Shown: piece by piece, positions 34,917-46,100 of the stretch | Numbering within the stretch: position 1 is the stretch's first letter | Layout: every line of letters starts with the position of its first letter | NCBI GenBank assembly: GCA_026873275.1 | Contig: JANTUC010000009.1 | Span: 1,674,001 to 1,738,000, forward strand | Source of the DNA: Pseudopithomyces maydicus | Lineage: Eukaryota; Ascomycota; Dothideomycetes; Pleosporales; Didymosphaeriaceae | Direction: 5' to 3' | DNA length: 64,000 nucleotides | Translations under genes and position numbers: made by a program | The notes under the pieces: model-generated | What the model was told of the DNA's origin: nothing | The model's input: the letters and a program-made list of their open reading frames with translations, nothing else | Database searches by the model: none

Positions 34917-37900
34917 CTAACACTCGAAAACTTTATCAAGTAATGACTTGAACGCCTCATCTTGAGCCTCCACTGTAACACGCTGAACGATTTCTCTCAA
35001 CTCATGGGCTAACATAATAGCTGGCTTCTCACCCCGAGCCTCTGCAAATTGAATAGCTCGTTCGAACTGTTTGCTTCCAGTAGATGAGATAAGATCTGCA
35101 CCATTCCGTACCAAGAGAAGCATCATATCGAGACGACCGTTCTCAGTTGCTGCCTCGAATGCCGTTCTGCCACATATCCTTGCAGCTGGCCAGTCGATTA
35201 CAGCTTTATGCTCTAGTAGCACCTCCGCGATCCGGTAGAAACCTTGTTTTGCTGCAAGCTGTAGTGCTGTGAACCCCTTACATGGTGTGGGAGGCGAGTT
35301 TACCTCCGCACCTAGGTCGATCAAATGAGAGACCATATCGAGGTGACCCAGTTCAGCCGCTAGTTGAAGTGGTGTTCGCTTGGTGAGATTATCTGCTGAG
35401 CCATTGATTTTTGCACCGTGCTTGATGAGTAGATCTAGCAGAGGCTTTGAATTCCAGAAGACAGCATGATTGAGTGGCGTCATGGTACGTGTCTTGTTGC
35501 CCAAAGTTGCTCCATATCGCCTTTTGAATACTAGACAGACCGAGTTTGGATCGCTTCCAGAACGTAGAAGAGTATGGATAAATCCCAAGGACCAATTCTT
35601 TTGAGCGAAATTGTGGATTGCACCACCCAAAGCATTCGTTTCTAAAGTGAACCCGTGATGATAGTCATTAGGAACGTCATCGTCTTGGTAGTGTAAGATA
35701 GAAGCATCTGCTATGTACTCGAATAGGTGTTCCAAGTCTGCATGAGGTAATAGAAGCTGGGCAAAATTGCTTCTCCCATGACTAAGGGCTTCAGCCAAGG
35801 CAGGAAGCACGTTTTTGGCCTGTGGGGTAACTTTGAGAGCTTCTCCAAGGAAAATCGATCCCAAGATCTCATGATTTTCAAATTTTCCCAGTTCAATGAT
35901 CATGTTGGAGTCGTAAGGATCAGCGCCTCGGGAAATAAGGTCGTGAATACGCTCAGTATCCCTGACAGATGCGGCCGCTTCCAGAGCACTAACAAACCTT
36001 GGTTTGTAGCCATGTTGGATATAATTTATAAACAAAAGGTCTGATATCTTGCTAACGTGAATGTATTCGCGTAATTCAGGATTGAGGATAGCGAAATTTT
36101 TTAGGAGTAAGTCGACAATCGTCTTGTTCTTTCGCCGGATTGCAACAATCAAAGGGGTTTCCAACGAAGAGATATAGTTTGAAGTGGGACCATGTTTCAT
36201 AGAATCGTACGGTTCGATATGAATAGATGAGTTAGGACTTACACCAATGTGTAGCAAATTCTCCACCAAGGCTTCATTATCCAAAAGAATGGCTTGCTTC
36301 AAAAACTCCCCTAGATAGTCAATTTCCTGAATATCAATACACTCCAATATGAATTGTACGAAATCTTTGTTTTCTAATCTTGCGACTGCTTGGGCAATAC
36401 CATGCACGACGGTTCCGTTTGTACGTTCAAACAATTCCTCGATTCGATCACGATCATTGGACACTATAGCGTCTTCGAATAGTTCCACAGCCGGGATTGC
36501 GCCACCTTCAAACATTGCGGCCAAGATTTGCCAGTGTTCGTGTTTTCTTGCTACTGACTCAGCGTTTTGGAGACTGCTTTCCAGTCGGTAATGACGTTTT
36601 GTAAAATCAATATATTCGTATTTCAGAGCTTCTAGTGATATAGTCACTTGTTTACAATCTCCAATCTCAGATGCGGCAATGAGAATGGTATGATGGGCAT
36701 TTGTGCCAGGAGTAAATTGTGATTGCTGATCAAACAAATGTATCGCTTCGTGGTACATTGTACGCAAAGCCTCTGCATAAGGTGTGGTGGAAGTGGTGTA
36801 GTCGGATTCATCGATCACTATTGTTTCGAATGGAGAAACACCAGCGTCCAGGAACTGTTCTATCAAACTCAATCTCTTCAAGCAAGTGGCCTGGTAAAGG
36901 CATCCAGCAGTGACTTGGGCGCCTTGGGAGATGAGGTATTCCACTACACTATCGTACTCACGAGCAATAGCTAATTCAAGTGTCGATTTCTGGCATTTTG
37001 AACGGAATGGGTTTGGTAAACCAGTTGAAATGATTTCTCCTGGAGCAGAAGAGGAGCCTATGATTGATTGAATTGACAAAAGGTAATGTACCAAAGTACG
37101 AAATGTCCATATTGTGTCTTCCTCGGATAGATTTCGTATCATTATGGAAGAGAGGAAAACTCGGCTACCATGACCATTTTCGATTATGATATGATCTCTC
37201 TTGAATAATTGAATGTATTGGGAATATGGTACTAGGCTGATAATTCGTTTAACAATATTTGAATCACCCGAACGTACAGCTGCCTCAACTAAGTTAGGCC
37301 AGTTGAGGTCAAATCCTTGGCTCTGAAGTAGCTTGGCGTTATCAGGAAGCACTTTGAAACGCTCCTGACGATAGATACTGTCTTTTGAATCATTGTTGTG
37401 GATTTTTACCATCCGCTTCAATATAGATATCGTGGAATGGTCGCAGCATGCCATTGTGTTTGCGACCAGCTCTGATGGCCCTCTGAATAGTATCGCTGTC
37501 ATTTCGCTCGCATAGTTATGTTTCGACAGGACAGATGAAACCATTGACGACTTAGGAGCATTTCTTGCAGTAATAAGATTATTCATAACCTTGGAGGCGT
37601 TTACACTCATTGCTGCCAGAAACAGGTTACGATACACTGCATCCGACAATGATGGCGAGTGGAGGCATCCTTTGAGCTTTTCAAAGAAGTTTGATGATTC
37701 ATTCCGTTGCGAATATTGCATTATCCACTTCACGGGCTCCGAGCATTCTTGTCTTGGCCGGAATGTTTGGTTCACTAGCTCGTAAATAGCGATGCGCAAG
37801 ATGCTTGCGCCTTGTGTCATATCGGCAAGATTAGAGCTATGGCGTGCCGGAATCATGGACTTGATAGAATTGATGTAAGATGTCCTGGGAATTCTTTGTA

Positions 37901-38756
37901 AAGAATCTCGAATCTCTGCGCGTTCCAGTCTATCGAGATTCCATGGTGGCAAGGTGATACATGAAAGCGTGTCAGAAGGTATTGATGCATAAATCGCTCT
38001 CTTGATACCTTCTTGGCATAAGATATCCAGTCCGGCTTCGAGATGCGTCCATTCGGTATTCGGGGAGGTGACTCTTGTTTGCATAACGTAGCTGTCGTTA
38101 TAGATGAATTGTGTCTCATGAATAGAAATCGTGTGACCAGAATCATAAGGTAATAATGACGACTCAACCACTTCCAAACTTTCTTCATCAACTAGGCACG
38201 GTGTCGACAATCGAGTGCCACATTCCAGGATATCAGTTGCGTCTTCTTGCATGTCCTCTTCTCGTTGGGGTGAAAGCTCAGGGCTGCGAATTTCAAGATA
38301 GGAGGGCAGTTGAATGTCGAGCCAACTGGGCTGATTGTTCTGACTATAGGCATTTCTCACTGCGGGCCGTGAAACGCCCTTGCGGACTTGTGAGTTTTCG
38401 AGAAGCTTTCCGCTGATATAAACAGCACTCTGCTTATTCTGAGCATCTCTTTGGTCCAGGATATTCTTGACGGCGATCCAATGTTTTTTCATCAAATTTT
38501 TCCGGATACCCCAATCTTTGAGTCGAGCTTCATATTGAGACAAACTGAAAGTAGTTAGCTCTGTGGTTTCCAGTGATAATCTGATTATGACATTTGCCTA
38601 CCTGGCATAAAATCCATGGACACGTGACATGTACGAGATGACTCCTTCTTGGTCATCTTCATCTTGGAGAGTGCGTTTGAGATACAATCGTTGGATTGTT
38701 GATCTGTGCTTCTCCCATCGCTGATTTGGAATTTTTCGTGGTCTTGAGGATGGCAT
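34917..38756 (-). CDS. Large Clr5-domain ankyrin-repeat protein
   Basis: Two exons, 38756-38602 and 38544-34917, around intron 38601-38545 (GTAGGC, branch GCTAAC, TTCAG), giving 1,260 aa. The join completes an N-terminal Clr5-type helix-turn-helix-like domain: RWEKHRSTIQRLYL, MSRVHGFYAS, then QYEARLKDWGIRKN. Residues 60-650 are mostly helical with no motif I can name. The C-terminal third has ankyrin repeats, the clearest being TPLNHAVFWNSKPLLDLLIK, TPLQLAAELGHLDMVSHLID, TALQLAAKQGFYRIAEVLLE and TAFEAATENGRLDMMLLLVR. Clr5-ankyrin proteins are common, fast-expanding fungal proteins thought to act as regulators or sensors, but their role is unproven. Base composition is visibly more AT-rich than the neighbouring genes, and the gene is the second from the repeat block. 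Confidence 0.88.
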
Positions 38757-38984
38757 AGTGTTGAAAAAGATCCAACTTCAAGGTATCAGTCAGTCTTCAG
38801 CAGTTTTGAGAGTGATAGAGTTTTGTGGAGAACGAAGGTCGAAAAGTTGTTTGCAGACTTGCGAAATGAAAGCCAGATCTATATATGACGAGATTATGTA
38901 GCCCAGCTCATTGGCAGGCAAATAATGGGGCGTATTGGATCAGGCTGGCTTGACGTGGCTTGCAGGTGCAGGGTACGAGCCCCC

Positions 38985-39515
38985 AAGGCTGACACCAGAA
39001 TCTGCACCAGAACCTGCGCCAGAACCCGGAAAAGGCCAGAACCTGCGAAAATTCAGAACCTGAAAGAATCCAGAACCTGCAGAAAGCTAGAACCTGGATT
39101 TTTTACTATCTAATTGGAGAAGCCACGATCTTGAACTCGCATTTCCTCACCGCATTTCATGCATTGGGCATTCATACATATGTACTCACCTTAGTGCATA
39201 CTTAACCCATGTGCATTGGAACCCGAGTTTCATTATTGATACTGCGCGTATCAATGTAATAGTCGCCAGGACCTGGCATGGGTGAAGAGAGAGACATTGC
39301 TCACAAATCTATGCAGCCCAAACTTGCATGCTCACTTGCAGGGCTGAGCAACTTCCGAGTTGTACCCCCGTGCCAAGTACTCTTTCAGCCCAAGATAAGC
39401 TGCCAAAACCGTGACCTTGAGTAGCAACACTGGTGGCTACATCCTTAGCCACAACCTGGCGACCAGCACCTAGCCACAACCTGGCTACCAGAACCTGTCC
39501 AAAACCCTCTCAAAC
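38985..39515. repeat. Dispersed CCAGAACCTG minisatellite-like repeats
   Basis: The core AGAACCTG or ACAACCTG recurs at least a dozen times in two clusters, about 38,990-39,095 and about 39,455-39,505, with irregular spacing of 9-20 bases. The intervening 38,760-39,560 has no supported gene; it includes the Clr5-ankyrin promoter. Confidence 0.65.
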
Positions 39516-39668
39516 ATGAACATAGGTCGGACGTCGATCATTTCCCACGGCTTCAAAAAGATATATTTCAGAGCTTGACATACAATTTTCAGTTCTTGTC
39601 CCCAAACAAATATATCCAAAATCAGGCCTTGCGCATCACCCACCGTAGCATCGCTCTACACAGCCAAG

Positions 39669-39828
39669 ATGAGCGACTGGACCCCTGCAGCTTACGTCGG
39701 GCTCATCGCCCTTCTCTTCAATTTACCTCCCAGCATCTACGCTTTTTTCCAGTTAGTCACTATCCTCAGAGGGATGGGCACTGTCACGCCGGTACGAGAT
39801 GTGGAAGTATCCGATGGGCGCACTGCTT
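39669..39828 (+). CDS. Possible first exon of a small membrane protein
   Basis: The ATG at 39,669 starts SDWTPAAYVGLIALLFNLPPSIYAFFQLVTIL, a believable N-terminal transmembrane helix, and the exon runs into a GTGAGT donor at 39,829. The nearest acceptor (CATAG at 39,875) creates an immediate stop. An alternative acceptor about 20 bases downstream gives about 50 further residues to about 40,050. The exon may therefore belong to a small protein, a broken gene, or be spurious. Start codon and membrane helix are seen; everything else is inference. Confidence 0.3.
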
Positions 39829-40174
39829 GTGAGTATAACTCCCTTGACCTGTTGACCGAGACCAACAACGCATAGGAAACCATCAAAATTTCAACAGCCT
39901 CACCATCCAATCGAAAAATGCGCTTTCAAGCACGGATACAGCAGGAGGGAGAAAGGTTTTGTTATATCGCACCAGCAACGCGCTCGATACCGTTAGAGAT
40001 ATCCTGTTTGAAATCATGTACACCCAATGTAGAATTCTGACCCATATATATACCCAATCCAACTCCAAAAATCCATGTCCCACATCCACGAGGCTGCACC
40101 TTGAACACATATTCCCTTACGCGAATCTAAACTCCCAGCTCTCAACTCTTATCAACTATCCCTCCCCTTCCACC

Positions 40175-40520
40175 TCACATGCCTCTCCCCACCTTCCTGA
40201 TCCCCACTTCCTTCCTTAATTCCCTCGTCTTCCGTCTGTCCCTCTCTTCCTCCCTCTCCCACTTGTCCACCTCCCACCCGTCCTCCAACCCCCTCAACCC
40301 AAGCAAAAACATTCTCCCCCACCATCCCCCTCTCCACCGCCTCGATGATAGCCGGGGAAACGGTATGCGCGTCTATAGGCGAGCGTTCTGCTTTAGTTAG
40401 CACACTTATACCACATTGATCTCCTCAGAATCGACTCAAAAAAGGCTGGTGAATTGAAAAGAGACAAAGGGAGAGCTTACGCGATATCTGTGCCTCCTCA
40501 CGCCCCACTTCCGTCGCCAT
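40175..40520 (-). CDS. Small conserved-looking acidic protein (one frame break at a C/G run)
   Basis: Exon 1 is 40520-40481 (MATEVGREEAQIS), followed by intron 40480-40391 (GTAAGC, branch CTAAC, TAAAG) and exon 2 from 40390. The joined frame reads SPIDAHTVSPAIIEAVERGMVGENVFAWVEG. After a run of five C on the plus strand (40,289-40,293) the same frame becomes Gly-rich nonsense. A different frame continues with Trp/Glu/Arg-rich helical sequence (WEVDKWEREEERDRRK) to TGA at 40,177-40,175. A one-base length change in the run would reconcile the two, giving about 95 residues. No named family is recognised. This is the last gene before the repeat block. Confidence 0.5.
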
Positions 40521-40554
40521 GGGTGGTGTGTCTTTTGCCTGGGGAGGTAGTGTG

Positions 40555-40665
40555 TGCATGCCTATGTATGCCTATGCCTATGCCTATGTATGGCTGTTTG
40601 CGGAGTGGAGGTAGGTAGGCAGCCTGAGGTAGCCCAAGGCAGCCCAAGGTAGCCCGAGATTTTCA
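40555..40665. repeat. CCTATG microsatellite and AGGTAGCCCA repeats
   Basis: Four or more GCCTATG units at about 40,556-40,592, then three to four copies of AGGTAGCCC/AAGGCAGCCC at about 40,615-40,660. The rest of the stretch to 41,060 has no gene. Confidence 0.7.
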
Positions 40666-41069
40666 ATTAACGACGCAAGGAAAGGACGGTGAGCTAGCTA
40701 TGTATTTTGACAAAACACCCAGCACGAGCCGCACATCTTACACGCATGTGCCAGAACAAGCTTTTGTCGCCGTGTGTGAGAGATATATGTATGACGTATG
40801 TACATACATCCATATATTCCCCAGCCTTGCGGCATCCCACGCGGCTGAGTGGGGGTGGGGGCGGGGAAGGAAATGAAAAGGAAGGAAAGGAAAGGGAAGG
40901 AAGGAAGTTGGGTCCGTGTGATAGGTCAGCCAGGTAGTTCGAACGTGCTTATCGGGTGACCGAGCGCGCGCCATCTACGTATGTGCGTCGCGTCGAAAAC
41001 GATGATTGCGGATTTATAAGTATATAATCGATAAGGGTGTTGTCCCAACCCCAGGAGGGGCGGCATCAC

Positions 41070-41466
41070 GTGTTAGATAATTTTATTACCTTTTTTTATA
41101 GAGTAGATAGTATTATAGAGCTAAATTTATTTATTTATTATATTAAATTTTCTTTTATGCGACCTACTGCCTACTAATTAAAATATAATTATTTATAATA
41201 TATAAGTACCTATATATAATTTATTATAAGTAATATAATAAAGATAGCTGTGCACTACTTTATATTTAATAATTTATTTTATAAACTACTAAATATTTAA
41301 TAGTACTATACAATCGCCTTTAATATCTCTCTTAAAAATATAGTATTTTTTATTAGCTTTTTTAAAAAATTAAAATTATTTCTATTTATATTTATTTTTA
41401 TCTACTTAGCTATAAAATTTTTTAATAAAATAAATTATTTTTTAGTAGCCCTATAGTGCTTTAAAT
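41070..41466. mobile_element. Truncated AT-rich repeat at the edge of the RIP block
   Basis: Composition changes abruptly at about 41,065-41,075. The first AT-rich bases, TGTTAGATAATTTTATTACC, begin with TG as an LTR would. The stretch ends where the LTR at 41,467 begins, so it is probably the left end of an older element cut by that insertion. No coding content remains. Confidence 0.4.
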
Positions 41467-41682
41467 TATTAGAACACTGGTGGTAAGGTACCTCTCTAGT
41501 ACAACTTAGTATATAATGGTATAGTTAGGTCTTATTACAAGATAATAAGTAGTTATTAATTATTATTAGCTATAAAGGCTAAAGAGCTAATAAATTTAAT
41601 TTAATAATAATTTATTTTTTTATAATTATATAGTTGTTCTTTACTAGTACTTATTTATATTACTTATAACTAAAACCTAATA
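41467..41682 (+). repeat. 5' LTR of the host family-A Gypsy copy
   Basis: 216 bp, starting TATTAGAACACT and ending AACCTAATA, the RIP-altered form of TGTCAG...CTGACA termini seen in the other copies. Shares the GGTAAGGTACCTCTCTAG core with the LTRs at 42,965 and 50,768. Confidence 0.8.
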
Positions 41683-42066
41683 TTTAAATTATTTTCTATA
41701 TTATTATAAGCAGTCCGTATAAGACTATTAATATAAAAATTAAAAATTAGGGAACTCTATATCTTAGTAATATTTTAAACTCTAGTATTACCTCTATTAA
41801 TAATAAAAATAAAAAAAGGTAGAAAAACTAGCTATAACTTTATTTATTTTAATTAAGGATACTAATCCTATATTACTATAAAACTTTTTAAATAAGTAAC
41901 TATTTACTATCTTAAATTTTTAATTTAAGCTAATAATATTAAATAATATTATTTTATGCTAAATTAGTATAAAAAGATTTAAAACTCTTATAAAAGCTAA
42001 AAAGTAGTTAAAGGAGTAAAAGAATAAATATAAATTTTAATATATTAATTCTATCTTAGATAAATA

Positions 42067-42564
42067 TATTACAATCTGAGTTTTAGTATAAGGCTGCTGC
42101 GTCTTATACCTATTAGTAGTTTACTATAGGGTTAGTAATTCCTATAATTACGTGCTATACCGCACAACTATACTATAATTATATAATTATATAAGTATTC
42201 TATAATAAGTACCCCGTATCTATACTTAGTACTTTATTATTTAATAGAGAGTACTTAGTAGGGAGCGTTTAATAGAGAGCGCTTAATAGAGAGTAATTCT
42301 TAAGAATTATTTACTAGTAAGTAGGGCTAGTATATAGTATATAGAAATTTAAAGTATTAACTCTAATATTTATATTTAACCTATTTATTAATTTATTATT
42401 TAGATTTACTTAGACCCCTTATTAATTTAGTATTATATATAATACTAATACTAACTACCCTATTAATCTATTTATATAGTTAATAATCCTTCTCTCTTTA
42501 TAAATTACTTCTATTTAAGAATTAACCTTAACCTTTAAGACTAGCTACCTTTATAATCTTAATA
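42067..42564 (+). repeat. Left LTR of family-B element
   Basis: Begins TATTACAATCTGAG (from TGTTAC...) and ends AATCTTAATA. Aligns along its whole length to 56,353-56,851. Confidence 0.85.
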
Positions 42565-42964
42565 TTTTAAACACCCTTAATATAAGCAACTTTAATAACT
42601 TTACTCTATTTAATAATTTTAATAGTAAAGCTGCTAAACTAAACTTATATAATAATAATTAACGTAAACTTAAGATATAACTACTCTAACTTAACTTATA
42701 CTTTTACTGTGTTAATAAGGATATAGAAGATAAGGATAAAGTTATTTTTACTACTATATATATAAGAGGTAAACTAGCTAATTAAATTTAGCTATATATT
42801 AAAGTATACCTTTTAGTAGAAAACTAAGAAGGAGACTAGATTAACTAATTTATTAAAAATTATAATACCTTCTATACTTAAATTGAATAACTCTTTAATT
42901 TAGCTAATAAAAAATTTTATACTAAAGAAGTTATCTAATACCTTTAATAAATATACTTAGTAGC

Positions 42965-43181
42965 TGTCAAAACACTAACGGTAAGGTACCTCTCTAACAC
43001 AACTTAGTATATAACGGTACAGTCGGGCCCTGTTATAAAATAATAGGTAATTATTAATTATTATTAGCTATAAAGGCTAAAGAGCTAATAGATCTAATTT
43101 AATAGTAATTTATTTTTTTTATAATTATATAGTTATTCCTTATTAGTACTTATTCACATTACTTATAATTAAAACCTAATA
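42965..43181 (+). repeat. Left LTR of nested family-A element
   Basis: 217 bp, TGTCAAAACACTAACGG to AACCTAATA. Retains more GC than the host copy's LTR at 41,467. Confidence 0.88.
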
Positions 43182-46100
43182 TTTAAATTGCTCTTTACTT
43201 TATTATAAGCAGTCTATATAAGATTATTAATATAAGGACTGAAAATTAGGAAACTTTATATTTTAGTAATATTTTAAACTCTAGTGTCGCCTCTATTAAT
43301 AGTAAAAATAAAGAAGGGGTGGGAGGACTAGCTATAACTCTATTTATTTTAGTTAAGGATATTAATCCTATATTATTATAAAATTCTTTAGATAAGTAAT
43401 TATTTACTACCTTAAATTTTTAATTTAAGCTAACAGCGTTAAATAATATTATTTTACGCTAAACTAGTATAGAAAGATTTAAAAACCTTATAAAAACTAA
43501 AAAGTGGCTAGAGGAATAGAAAAATAAATATAAACTTTAATATATTAACTCTATCTTAAATAAATATTAATAGGGGGATACTAAAATTCTATTTAATAAA
43601 AAGAAAGCTACTTCTTTAAAGTATTTAGTACTATTAATACTGTCCTTGCGCCCTCTAATATAAAAGTAATTATATAAGTACTAGGCGAAGGACTAAAGGG
43701 ACTATAACTACTAAAAAAAGGATTATAATCTATATTTTTAATCTTCTAAGTCTTACTTTACTACTAAGTAACTAAAGGTTAACTATATCCTATAGTTTAT
43801 TAATAAAATATTAAAAACTACTTAGAGAATCAAAGTACAGTCTAAGAAGATATAAAACCCCTTATAGGAGAAATTTTAAACTAAATTATAATTAAAGATG
43901 CTAAGAGCCCTTAAATTACTAAAAGAATATTAATAACTAGTATATAATTAACTAAAATATTACTACTAAAAGGCTGAATAGATGCCTTTAAAGTTATTAA
44001 CTTATATATAAGGTTATTAGGAAGAATTAAGTATTACAAATATTAAATAGTAAAAACTAGACTATATTAAGTGTTTATACCCATTAATCTAATAGAAACT
44101 CTAAATAGTCCTAATAAATCTTAAAATTATAGTAGTTAATATTAAATTGCAGGCTTCTATTATCTATTAGATAGAAAATTTAATTAAAGGCTTTTACCTA
44201 TAATTAGGATTTATAATTAAGGGATAAAAGACTTCTTAATTATAGTTAGAGTCTGGGGGATAAGAAAATTTTTAAAAAGACTTAAGAAGTAAGCTAAGTA
44301 GAGTAAGGATTTTAAAAGAATTAATTTAGTACTATTTAGTAATAGCGCAGATACTAGTTTTATTAAGTGCTATAATTATAATAAGCTAGAGTATCTTTAA
44401 TATAATTATTTAATACTAGTAAAGTCGCTAGAATCTAGTTAGAAGGACTTAGATAAAGCCTTAAATAAAAACTTATTATTAGAAAAAGGTAAAGGGTAGA
44501 AGATATAATAGTAGCCTTTACTATTTATATTAATTTAGTTATAAGCTATCTTAATAAGGACCTTTAGACTTTAGTTAAGGGGACTTTATTTAGGTGGTTA
44601 TATAATTAACTTAAGGGGATACTAACCTTACTAATAAAAGTAGGTTAGTTAAATAGGATTATTAATACCCTAATAGATACTATTTTAGTATTTAATTTAG
44701 TTACTGCCCAACTTACTTTAAAGTTAGAAGGAACTATTTAATCTTTTAATAAATTGCTAATAAAAGTAGTAAATAAATTAAAACTAAGAGTTTATAAGAT
44801 AATAATTCTAAAAGTTAACCTTAAGAACTTAAAGGGGTGCTATATTTTAAAAAAGATACTTTTTATAGTTATAAATATTATAGGATATAAAATATTCCTA
44901 GGATTATTATAGTTAAATAAGAATAACCCTATAATTAATATTATAAGTTAGAGGTTATTATTTAAAGATTAAGTAAAATTAAAAGCTCTACTTAAGAATA
45001 TTATAAAGCTTAAAGATATAAAAGACTTTAATTATACTTTTAGGGATCTATAAGCAAATATATATATATACTTAATAAATAAGACTAAGAAGCTTAGTCT
45101 AATAGGTATAATTAAGTATAAAGTGTCCTAAATACCCCTAATCTATAAGGAATATACTAATATAGCTTTTATAGAGGACTATAAGGTCTTAGCTCCATAT
45201 TTAGTAAATAACTTAAAAATTTAATTAAAAGAAGGGATTAACCCTCTATTTTCTTCTCTATATAATCTCTTAGTAGTAGAATTAGACGTCTTAAGGAAGT
45301 ATATTAAAGAATACTTATTTAAAGACTAAATTAGATACTTAAAGTTATTAGTAGAAGCCCTAATTTTTTTATAAAAAGAAGGATAGCAACTTGCGTCTAT
45401 ATATAAACTATAAGGGATTAAATAAGATTATTATTAAGAATAGAGGATCTTTACCCCTAATTATAAAGTTATTAAACTAACTTAAGTAAGCTAAGGTCTT
45501 TATAAAATTAAATCTAAAGGATATATACTATAGGGTCTATATTATAAAAGGAGATAAGTGGAAAACTGCTTTTTATATAAGATATAATTATTTTAAATAT
45601 ATAGTAATACCTTTTAGCTTAATAAATACCCCAGCCTAGTTTTAGGGTATAATTACTTAAACTTTAATAGATTTATTAGATATTAATTATATTATCTACT
45701 TAAATAATATCCTAATCTTTTTAAATAATAAAAAGGATTATATAAAATATATTAAAATAATTTTATACAGACTGTGGGAGGCAAAACTATATATTAATAA
45801 AAAAAGTATAAATAGCACACTAGGTCTACTAAGTATTTTAGTTTTATTATAATACTAGAAGGACTATAAGTAAATCTAAAATATTTTAAAGTAGTAAAGA
45901 CCTAGCTAAAACTAACCTATATATAAGATATTAGAGTGTTCATTAGGTTTATAAACTATTATTAATAATTTATTAAGCATTTTTCTAAAATTATTTTACT
46001 ATTAACTATTCTAATTTAAAAAGCGCTAAATAGTGCCTATTAAGGGTTGGTTATAAAAAGGGAGGAAAGTGTATAATTAGATATTAAAAAAGAGGCTATA

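Noticed and set aside
1..41000. tRNA or 5S rRNA genes
   Set aside because: No GGTTCRANNCC-type B box with a matching A box and foldable cloverleaf was found in the gene-bearing part.
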